DNA from: Mytilus edulis
Lineage: Eukaryota; Mollusca; Bivalvia; Mytilida; Mytilidae
DNA length: 64,000 bases
Direction of reading: 5' to 3'
NCBI RefSeq assembly: GCF_963676685.1
Contig: NC_092347.1
Span: 86,554,592 to 86,618,591 of the forward strand
Made by a program: the position numbers and the translations under genes. Of the stretch, positions 26,775 to 36,268 are shown piece after piece; position 1 is the first letter of the stretch; the number at the start of each line of letters is the position of its first letter. Under the pieces are notes generated by a model. The model was not told the origin of the DNA, searched no databases, and saw nothing but the letters and a program-made list of their open reading frames with translations.

Positions 26775-27834
26775 ATGTAAGGAAAGATTTTTTCTTTATT
26801 CATGTTATTATATCTTACTTTTTGGATAAAAAAAAAAGATTTTAAACCCATAATACAGGTAGTATACTATGTCATAAACCGAGCCAAAAGACCAATGCTG
26901 CAATATTATTGGTAATTCACATCCATTTGTAATTTGTATGTTTTATTGATTATATCATATCATTTCTTAGTTGCTGCATCTAAGTGCAATATATTTGATA
27001 TTCAATGTATGCCTGTCTGGAAAGGGACTTCTCAGTTTTACCTCTTCTTCAGGGTTTAAAGGACTTATATTAAGTTTATGTTTTTATTGAAAAAGATTTC
27101 AAAGTATCACCAATTATAAATCTGCTTCTTTTATTCTTTAGATTTCCTTTTGAGATTAGTCCAATATTGTCCCATGGCCCCAGCAAGTCTTAAAAAGGCA
27201 GTCCGATATCAAAGCAATCTTGGCACAACATTGAGCTGTACCTTCATAATTGGTTCTACCTCATTGGTCTCATTAAAGCATTCTTGTCTTGATTTAATAG
27301 GTTGTGTGTGATCCTTGGATGGGTAAAACTATGCATTATACTTTAAAACTGATATATGTTCCTTCTCTGATATGCACATGTACACAGAATTATGTTGTAA
27401 GAGAAAAAATTGGTAGACGAGTCAGCATACAGTACCTGGTTTATAGGTGATATGAACACACAAATCTTGCTGTACCTGACTGTTTAGCACAAAGGTTCAT
27501 ATTAACATTTCATTTACATGTAAGATGACAAGCTGTAAAGTACATATATATCCATTGTGGTGCAGTACTGATTCAGATGAAGATTTTAGGATTAGGTAAT
27601 TTTAAAAGGCTGACTTACAGATCAGTTTTAAATGGTCTGATGGATTGTTAAGGTATACATACCTGTCTCTCAGGGGTCATCATTTTTACCTGCATCACGG
27701 AGGGCAAAAGCAGGTTTGGTAACCACTTGACTCTGTCTGTCTGTCAGTTTTATTGGCTTCTATGGAGGGAAATGATTAAATAATTGGTCTGTAGCTTGGT
27801 AAAGTTGAGTTATAGCAAGTTAGTTATTTTTTAG

Positions 27835-29113
27835 CTCACCTGGCCCGAAGGGCCAAGTGAGCTTTTCCCATCACTTGGCGTCCGGCGTCCGTCGTCCGTC
27901 GTCGTCCTGCGTCCGTCGTCCGGCGTTAACTTTTACAAAAATCTTCTCCTCTGAAACTACTGGGCCAAATTTAACCAAACTTGGCCACAATCATCATTGG
28001 GGTATCTAGTTTAAAAAATGTGTCTGGTGACCCGGCCAACCAACCAAGATGGCCGCCATGGCTAAAAATAGAACATAGGGGTAAAATGCAGTTTTTGGCT
28101 TATAACTCAAAAACCAAAGCATTTAGAGCAAATCTGACAAGGGGTAATATTGTTCATCAGGTCAAGATCTATCTGCCCTGAAATTTTCAGATGAATCGGA
28201 CATTTCGTTGTTGGGTTGCTGCCTCTGAAATGGTAATTTTAAGAAAATTTTGCTGTTTTTGGTTTTTATCTTGAATATTATTATAGATAGAGATAAACTG
28301 TAAACAGCAATAATGTTCAGCAAAGTAAGATCTACAAATAAGTCAACATGACCAAAATGGTCAGTTGACCACTTTAGGAGTTATTGCCCTTTATTGTCAA
28401 TTTTTAACCATTTTTCGTAAATCTTAGTAATCTTTTAGAAAAATCTTCTCCTCTTAAACTACTGGGCCAAATTTAACCAAACTTGGCCATAATCATCATA
28501 GGGGTATCTAGTTTAAAAAATGTGTCCGGTGACCCGGCCAACCAACCAAGATGGCTGCATGGCTAAAAATAGAACATAGGGGTAAAATGCAGTTTTTGGC
28601 TTGTAACTCAAAAACCAAAGTATCTGACAGGAAGTAAAATTGTTGATCAGGTCACAATCTATCTGCCCTGGAATTTTCAGATGAATCGGATAATTGGTTG
28701 TTAGGTTGCTGCCCCTGAATTGGTAATTTTGAGGAAATTTTGCTGTTTTTTTGTTATTATCTTGAATATTATTATAGATAGAGATAAACTGTAAACAGCA
28801 ATAATTTACAGCAAATTAAGAACTAAAAATAAGTCAGAATGACCAAAATAGTCAATTGACCCCCTAAGGAGTTATTGCCCTTCATAGTCAATTTTTAACA
28901 ATTTTCTTAAAATTTGAAGATTTTCAATAACATTTTCCACAGAAAGTACTGTTATAGAGAGATAATTGTAACCAGCAAGAATGTTTAGTAAAGTAAGATC
29001 TACAAACACATCACCATCACCAAAACACAATTTTGTCATGAATCCATCTGTGTCCATTGTTTAATTTCACATAGACCAAGGTGAGCGACACAGGCTCTTT
29101 AGAGCCTCTAGTT
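27835..29113 (+). mobile_element. Long 'ggcccgaagggcc' element with terminal hairpins
   Basis: The 5' end has a near-perfect hairpin (gctcacctggcccgaagggc through caagtgagc, 27837-27866), followed by a GTCCGTCGTC simple repeat. Two tandem internal units (about 27945-28440 and 28441-28900) share ctactgggccaaatttaacc, accaaccaagatggc and ctgccctg. The 3' end has the hairpin ggctctttagagcc, then t-CTAG-t. Hairpin then CTAG before T resembles a Helitron 3' end, but a Helitron-type 5' TC end is not evident. Non-coding. Confidence 0.65.
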
Positions 29114-29389
29114 TTCAACCTTAACATTTTTGCAGTCTTATAATGGTATGAAGTTGTAGTTTTCTGAAGACATTTTGGTTATCAGACAATACATTAATTT
29201 ATAAGTGTGTGGATCTCTATGAAATTGTACTACAAGGTTCCACCAAAGGAAGGTTGGGACTGATTTTGGGGGTTATTGTCTGAACTGTTTTAAGAATTGG
29301 GGGCCATAGAAGGGTAAAAAACAAAAATCTTGTGTCGGGACAATAACTTGTGAATTGATTTATGGATATCTTTGAAACTGTACCCCAGC

Positions 29390-29574
29390 AGGGGCGGATG
29401 CAGGAATTTTCGAAAGGGGGGGTGCTAACCCAGGACAAAGGGGGGGGGGGGGGTGCAGGGGGGGGGGGTGCAAAACATATGTCCCGATACAAATGCATTG
29501 ATCGGCAAAAATAAAGGGGGGGTGCGCACCCCCGGAACCCCCCCCCCCCCTGGATCCGCCACTGCCCAGGATTC
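29390..29574. mobile_element. Poly-G/poly-C inverted-repeat element
   Basis: caggggcggatgcagg then G runs at the left end; C runs then ctggatccgccactg at the right end, an imperfect inverted repeat of about 35 bp. ORFs across it (Gly/Pro-rich) are artefacts. Confidence 0.65.
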
Positions 29575-29654
29575 AATACTTAAAACGGATGATTGGGAAT
29601 TATTTTGGGGTTGTGGCCCAAAAAACATTTTGGAGTAATTGGCCAAAAACAGAT

Positions 29655-29925
29655 TTTTCGGCCATTCTGTATGTATGTGTCTGTCCCAAGTTATGAGCTT
29701 GTAATTCAGTGGTTGTCGTTTGCTGATGTGTTATATATTTTGTTTTTCGTTCATTTTTGTACATTTTTTTTCAAGTTTGAATTGTTAAACATTTGTCTTT
29801 TCGTGGCCGTTTATAGCTGACTATGCGGTATGGGCTATGGCTTTATGGTGACCTATCGTTGTTAATTTCTTTGTCATTTGGTCTCTTGCAGAGAGTTGTA
29901 TCATTGGCAATCATAACACATCTTT
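29655..29925 (-). repeat. Dispersed repeat (cytosolic 'gtctcattggcaatc' type), copy 1
   Basis: gtgtctgtcccaagttatga through cagtggttgtcgtttg, tatagctgactatgcggtat and gagttgtatcattggcaatc. The same motifs occur in reverse-complement order in 56585-56900. The element is dispersed and non-coding here. Confidence 0.65.
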
Positions 29926-30849
29926 TTTTTTATACATACGTTAATTTTTGTAGAACATTGAACGTTCGAAAATGGGAAACAACAAAGTTATCAAACATAC
30001 TTTATTTTCGACTGATATGAAGAGCTACAGCCTGTTTTTGAGTACTTTAAAACTTGAAACGAGGACTATAAAATTTATGACAACCAGACAAAACTTCTAT
30101 AGTCTATGGTGCATAAAATACTATAAGATAAATAAAAAAATATTGATCACACTATGCATAGAAATCTAGCTATTGGCAGCATCTATTCCGAATGCTGAAT
30201 ACTGAAATGTATACATCTGCAAATTTTGCAAAAGTGATGCAGAAGCAAAAGAACCAAGTGTTATGGTAGCACCTTTATGGTGCCAGTCTCAAAAAGAAAT
30301 CATAAAAAAGCAAGGCATTGGTTTTGTAAAGCTGGTAATTAAAAGCAGTTTGAGGTTGTTTGGTGTTCCTTTTGGTTTCAAAACTAATAGGATATTTTCC
30401 TTAAAGTTAAAAATCAGAATGTCGATTTTTGAGTTTGTATGCTTTGCTTATGTGTATCATATGTTTTTTTTAAAGATTATTTTATACCTCCTATTAAAGA
30501 AAAAAAGTACTAGTATAAATCAGTTTAATATTTTACTTTTAATTTTTTTTTAAAAGACATGCTTTTAGAGACTGTAAATAATTTTAATTTTAATATTTAC
30601 GTTTTGTATAAATGCTTAAAAAAGACATAGTTGTATACATATTTCTTATTGTAGTGTATGTTTTTTTTTTTATTTCTAGTTTTAATTTCTATACTTCTAT
30701 ATTAATCTTAATAAAGACCGGCAAGGAGGCTATTTTGCAGGAGCCGGTAAAACAGCCCCTAAGAGACTAATTTTTACTGTTCATTGCTGAATGTTATGTT
30801 TCTGTTTTTTTCTAATACTATAACTTCTATAAGCTTAAATGTCATCTGT

Positions 30850-31225
30850 ATTTGGTGTATGAAATGAATATGTATGGTGTACAAGTTTGTCTTGACATTA
30901 TCATCTGACCATCAACATAACCTGATTTTTAGGGTATCTGGGTTCATCTTTAGTTTTCCTGGTTAAGTTTGTTTCGTATAAACTATATGCAATAGATCAA
31001 CTATATTTGATGCATGTAATGATTGTAAAGTGTACATGTCCGTCTGGTATCTGACCTTAGCCTCGTTTTCCTGATTCCTTTTCGATATTAAGTTTTACTG
31101 GTTAATTTGTTTCTTAGATGGCATTGCTCAATAGGTTAACTATAATTAAAGCAAATTTGAGGTATATTTATTTCCATTTGGGTGTATCTGATCCTGACCC
31201 CAGTGTCTTGGATCCTGTTCAGTTG
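30850..31225. repeat. Diverged ~170-190-bp tandem repeat (about two units)
   Basis: Motifs recur in the same order: 'tatctg', 'ttttcctggttaag..tttgtttc', 'caatagatcaactata', then 'atctgacc', 'ttactggttaatttgtttc', 'caataggttaactata'. Strongly diverged. No coding potential. Confidence 0.5.
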
Positions 31226-33224
31226 TGATAGTAAAGCTTTATAGTTACGACCATCAACATAATATCAAAGCACTGGCTACGATTACATGAAAAAAATTAC
31301 ATTCCCGTATGTTGTTTATGGGAGCATGTTTTAGCCTGACGCATTTTGGTGAAACCACTCTAAGCAACCATCACAAACGAGTGATGCAGTAATGTGCACG
31401 TCTGTTTTGCATACTGTTCAATATAATTCTGCATTATCCCTTTTTGAAGTTAAAGAAACTTTCAATGTCTGTCATGATTCATATGAAAACATACTTTTTT
31501 ACTCTTTGCGATGTTTTTATTATATTGTGAAGGCAATTTAATGATGTAAATATTTGCCGAAATGTTGAAACTGGTGGAATCATGCTTTCTCTTTCCAAGT
31601 CCAGATATGATGTGATCGTAATTTTGTTCTTATTGGCAAAAAAAAAATTAAAAATAAGCATCACAATTATAAGGTTTAAGTTTAATAAATCTTGCGTACA
31701 TTGAAGTGCATTAATATGTTACAATAACGCAATGTTTGTAACGATTACATTCGTAATTAATTGGATCCTTACCCAACCCTGTATTCCGCAAATTAGTCTC
31801 CAATGTAACAATAATTTTATTATTATTGTTACATTTCCATGTAACCGTAGCCAGTGCCTAATATCAATGGTTTGTAAAGAAGGTCTTGCCTGTGACACAC
31901 AGGTGTTGCTTTACAGAACGTGGCAGTGACATCATTGTCTTTGCGTCAACAATTGTTAAGCAGAATAGACCTTGCTACTGACCAGTGACTTTCAATTAAT
32001 AACTAATTTTCAATACTAACAGTTCTGCTAAAGATACTTTAATAGAAACTACTTATGATAGACAATTATATTTTCTATTAAGTTGCATTGATATCCGTAC
32101 ATCTCAGTTTGAAGATCATTTATCTATGGTTCCTATTGAAAAGAATTATTTTAATAGTTGGTGTGTGAATGATCAGTTATGCTAACGGATACATGTCACC
32201 TACCTCAACCAATCGCATGCTGATTAACTACTGATCATGTTGTGAAACGTGCAGTATTTCACATTTGAGAAAGAGACATAATAGCGCGGTTTTAAATTGT
32301 CTGATTATTTGACTTTTGAGCTATACCTGTCCAGTCTCATGGGTCCTCATTTTTATGAAACTTTCAGTAATTCATATTTGAGAAAGATATCGATATCATT
32401 TTCCACGTACATAATGAGAAATTTTTCTCAAAAGATTGCCGTCCTTTTAGGGGAGTCGATATGATTTATTTGGAATAAACACGAAAAACAAGGATTTTTC
32501 AAATTCAAGCACAAAGAAAGAATGAAAATTTCATAGTCAAATTGCTCATCTCATGTTCAAAGTTTCTTCAAGTTTAGAGGCGACATATCTAAAAAAATTT
32601 GATTACCTTGTTTCCATGGAAACAAATCATTATGACAATTTCTATTAAAGATGCCATATCTCCTCATGACCATTTACAGTTCACATTCAGTTTGGTTAAC
32701 TTTCCTATTATTCGCATTTGTTCTGTTTTCAATGGTAACGTCAGCTATTTTTAAAGTTCCAACGACTGCACATCTACATACGGTGTTTCTCGTGATGATG
32801 TTGTTACTTCAACATTGGCGCAGTAGTCCCCCTGAAAAGTCTTGGACAAAAAGTGGAGATATAAATTAAATAGCAAAAAAAAAAAAAAAAAAAAATTAAA
32901 TAAAAATAAATAAACGGAAAGCGATCGTTCTAAGTGACGTAATAAGAACAAAAATCTTTAGTGCATATTTCTCGAGCATTAAGTCAACGATTTGAAATAG
33001 TGTTATCTTAATCGGTCATATTTTCAAAACCTCACAGGAATGTCAGTTGACATAAAAGGTATGAACAGGTACGAATAATCACCTTGAAAACGAAATGATA
33101 CATAATAACTGTAGTAGGTGGAATAATCCTTGAGGAAGACAACAGATTGTCTGATAGATATCAGATGTACCTTCTTGTCTTATCTGTACGCTATAGCATT
33201 TCTATAAATATTGTCAAAGCAAAC

Positions 33225-34646
33225 ATGGAAGGAAAAACGTCGCCTGGCATTAAACGAAGCGTGTCTATAAGCAGACGCATGTCAATGATTGGAGGACCAA
33301 ATATGAGTGGAAAATGGAATCGAATAATGTTCATTGTAATTGTGATAGGTTTAGGATTTATTTCAGGCAATTTTGTGTATAACCTCGTCCTTGGAAAACT
33401 AAGAGAGTCCAATACAAAACAGTTCAAAAGACATAATATTCACGATCTTCCGGATTCAAGATCAGGAATTAGTATTAAAAAAGATCTGAGTATTCAGTTG
33501 CGTGATTATCTACCGAGAAATGTTTTCATAACAACAGGGAATTGGTACCGACAAAGGGAGAGTATCAAACTTTTTTTACAAACATATCCGGATGCTGCAA
33601 CATATCATCTGTATAGCTTTCTGGAGGATGACTCTCACAATCCTTTCTTCGTGGCTTTTGACAAAAATTTAATGAATATTGTGCAATCTAGAATTCTGTC
33701 GGATGCAAATGAAACTATTTCAAAACATATTAGTAAATTTGGAAGTGAAAGCATTCGCAAAAATTTGTCTTCAATTGATTTTGGTGCATGGCTTATAGAC
33801 ACTTTCCATCAGGATGATTATATTATTGTCAGGATGGAAAGTGAAAACGAGACTGCCATAGCGAGACGGTTACGCAAAATAGGCGCACTTGATTGGATAG
33901 ATAAATACTATACCACCTCACGTGAAAATAGCACCCTTTCTGTTTATCACGAGGTATTTAGAAAAATGAATATTCCACTTTTTATTTGGAACGACGATGA
34001 AAACACTTACAGTGATTTTGATGAATTAAACGGCCACAAAGGACCACCAAGAGCAACAAACATTATACTTGACTGTGGCTATTACGAAAACTTTTTATTT
34101 GTCATGTATGTGCCTCTTGTTTCAAAGCAAGCTATTTATGCTCTTGAAGTTTTACAAGCGTTTAGTGGACCCAGGTTTTTGCAGACGGCTTTATTTCTTT
34201 CCAGAAATTTCATCGTTAATCAACCGAGTTTAACCGAATCGCTTGCTCATTCAATAAACATAGGGTTATATATGGTAAATAAGTCAACCATTGGAAACGC
34301 ATATGGGTACCATCAAATGAGGAACGAGTTTGTAGAAGTTTCAAAAGTTTTGCAACAATTTGAAACAAATCCAGTTAAAATTCAGTATGTAAATACAGTT
34401 GGTTTTGAAAAAGAGGCTGAATCGAACTTATGTAATGAAAGGGTTGTTGATATTTTCAAAGAGTTTTTAAACATTGATTATTTACTTCCGCAATTTATTC
34501 AAGATAGCAGTATCAAAGTTGAAAATATAACTAGAAAACACGGACAAATTTTTGCACTCGATCTGGCAACTGAAAACTCTGAGATGTTAATGATTTATAT
34601 TCTGAAAAAGTATGGAGGAGGAATGATTGGGATCAATACGTGCTAA
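33225..34646 (+). CDS. Single-exon type II membrane protein, FkbM-like plus NodB-like halves
   Basis: 473 aa if translation starts at 33225, an ATG in good Kozak context (aaacATGG). An in-frame ATG at 33165 would add 20 residues, and the frame opens further upstream only through non-ATG codons. Residues about 32-54 form a single membrane helix after a basic, Ser-rich cytosolic tail, so the bulk should be luminal or extracellular. Residues about 95-256 resemble the FkbM/Methyltransf_21 fold: RNVFITTGNW, then SIKLFLQTYPDAATYHLYSF, then DFGAWLIDTF..DDYIIVRM and a GALDWIDKYY block. The usual glycine-rich SAM loop, FEP and DIEGAE-type motifs are altered. Residues about 277-420 look like a NodB-type deacetylase (ALEVLQ..TALFLSRNFIVNQPSLTESLAHSINIGLY), but the metal-binding Asp/His motifs are missing. 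There are several N-glycosylation sequons. The gene is intronless. Function is unknown; the domain calls are by eye. Confidence 0.6.
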   Translation: MEGKTSPGIKRSVSISRRMSMIGGPNMSGKWNRIMFIVIVIGLGFISGNFVYNLVLGKLRESNTKQFKRHNIHDLPDSRSGISIKKDLSIQLRDYLPRNVFITTGNWYRQRESIKLFLQTYPDAATYHLYSFLEDDSHNPFFVAFDKNLMNIVQSRILSDANETISKHISKFGSESIRKNLSSIDFGAWLIDTFHQDDYIIVRMESENETAIARRLRKIGALDWIDKYYTTSRENSTLSVYHEVFRKMNIPLFIWNDDENTYSDFDELNGHKGPPRATNIILDCGYYENFLFVMYVPLVSKQAIYALEVLQAFSGPRFLQTALFLSRNFIVNQPSLTESLAHSINIGLYMVNKSTIGNAYGYHQMRNEFVEVSKVLQQFETNPVKIQYVNTVGFEKEAESNLCNERVVDIFKEFLNIDYLLPQFIQDSSIKVENITRKHGQIFALDLATENSEMLMIYILKKYGGGMIGINTC

Positions 34647-36257
34647 CTTTTTGTAAATATAATGAAGGGCATTTTTTTTTCTAAATCTAAAAACCCAAAT
34701 GAAATGCAAAAGCTAAGTTTTAGATAGCATAGGGATAACTGGTCAGTCGAGAACAAAAGATGCGTTTTTTTTGTTATTCTATTCGAGTGTAAAAGAGTTG
34801 AACAAAGCAACATGATTTTGAATGAACTGGGCGCTAAAGCGTATACGATCAACACTTTAAAAACTCTATATGAAAGAAGCATGATGTAATGTTACGGAGA
34901 GTACGTGCAGTCAAACGAAAAATGTCACATTTTATGTAAATCGATTGTTGTTTGTCTATCAAAGTTACGGAATCGTATGAACATATGTATGTAATGCGAT
35001 TATTCATGTAACCATCCTTACTTTAAATTAAAACCTTGCATATATTAATTCCTCATTTCCATTTCCAATTTTATGTACAGTATGAGAATGTTTATTTTTA
35101 GAATAAGCTTTTAACCAAATTATATATATACTATTTTGAAAAAAAAATGTTTTCATATACATGTTGTCTTTTACAATCACTAGTTATCAAGTAATATTTA
35201 TTAAAAGCTTATTATACGGACATGTTTATGACGTCCACATGTGCTGCTTATGGGTAAAAATATTGATAAAATTTCTACACAAATAATCTACATAAGTTAC
35301 AATTATTTTAAGAGTTTTCCTAACAATAGTCGTAGGGATGACATATTTTCTCTAAATGCATCAACTCCAACAAGTATTTGTTCACGTCCTCGGGAATTCA
35401 AATTGAAGATATTATGAGAAAGGAATCAAGATAGGCATATATGTACATAAAGATTTTGTTTGGAATTATAACATGATCAAATTTACACCCATGAGTAAGC
35501 CAATCAACGTGTTATATATTTTCAAGTCTGATTTTAGTAATGCGATATCATGAATATAAATAATAAATAGACTTTTTCACATGTAAGGCATATGAAGCCA
35601 TTTTATGGCCCTATAGTTTGGGAAATTGGAGAAGGCGCCAGTCTGGACAAGAACTAATTAAACGGCTCTAATGAGACTATTAACATTTCTAAATCGAGGA
35701 CAATACCATGACCAAAAGAAAAAGACAGACATTGCAAATAATAATTTAGTTACTGTGCTTTTCTAATTTTAGGAACGTAGTTTTCCTTCATTGTATTCTG
35801 ATTTATGTTAAGAAATTCTTATTAAAGATATGTTTTTTTCATGATCGAACGTACTGTATTCTTAATTTTTGAAGATATAACGTTATTTTGGGACACATGT
35901 CTTTTTATTTAAAGACAGCATTGTTATTTTTGAAAAATTTTCTTGGATGTCTTGTAAAGTTGTGATGCTAGGTTGCTTTCTCTTTGGCGTTTATATTCAC
36001 TCGGCGTAATTTTATCAATGTACGTTTTTGAGTCTTATGTAGACCGTCTACAGTAGACGAAACGCGCGTCTGGCGTACTAAATTATAATCCTGGTACTTT
36101 TGATAACTATTTGACATTTGAGTTTGTTACTTGTAAAGAAATCACGACACATTTTGGACGTTTCAAATACCTGTTGGTTCCCAATTTTTTCAGAGTTTTA
36201 CAAAATTAGTACAATTGTTGCTTTTAGAGCAGAGATTAAATACAGCTCGAATTACAT
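34647..36257. other. Convergent intergenic region between the two single-exon genes
   Basis: AT-rich, 1.6 kb. Contains a 'gacgaaacgcgcgtctggcgta' repeat end at 36057-36079. No gene seen. An ATTAAA near 35025 could serve the plus-strand gene. Confidence 0.45.
35985..36112 (+). repeat. 'gcgcgtctggcgta' dispersed repeat, copy 1
   Basis: gagtcttatgtagac, then cagtagacgaaacgcgcgtc, tggcgtactaaattataatc and ctggtacttttgata. Related full or partial copies: 40720-40850, 42405-42480 (reverse), 48200-48265 (reverse). Confidence 0.65.
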
Positions 36258-36263
36258 TTTATT
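36258..36263 (-). terminator. Polyadenylation signal of the OpgH-like gene
   Basis: TTTATT on the plus strand reads AATAAA on the minus strand, 5 nt past the TAA stop at 36271-36269. If used, the 3' UTR would be very short. More distal signals are not excluded. Confidence 0.35.
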
Positions 36264-36268
36264 ATAAA

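Larger units (their letters stand above)
26780..33224. other. Repeat-rich intergenic region between THOC3 and the glycan-type gene pair
   Basis: Apart from the repeats listed separately I find no gene. Short ORFs here lack domains and splice context; several lie on repeats (29.2-29.65 kb) or homopolymers. Confidence 0.5.

Noticed and set aside
29217-29646. Pro/Gly-rich ORFs on both strands
   Set aside because: They run through the poly-G/poly-C inverted-repeat element and have no other support.
30263-30553. 96-codon plus-strand ORF
   Set aside because: Low-complexity Phe/Leu/Lys composition from T-rich DNA, with no domain, signal or splice context.
33147-33224. Longer N-terminus of the FkbM/NodB-like protein
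   Set aside because: The frame opens with TTG, not ATG; the ATG at 33225 has the better context and leaves a normal signal-anchor protein. The ATG at 33165 remains a weaker alternative.
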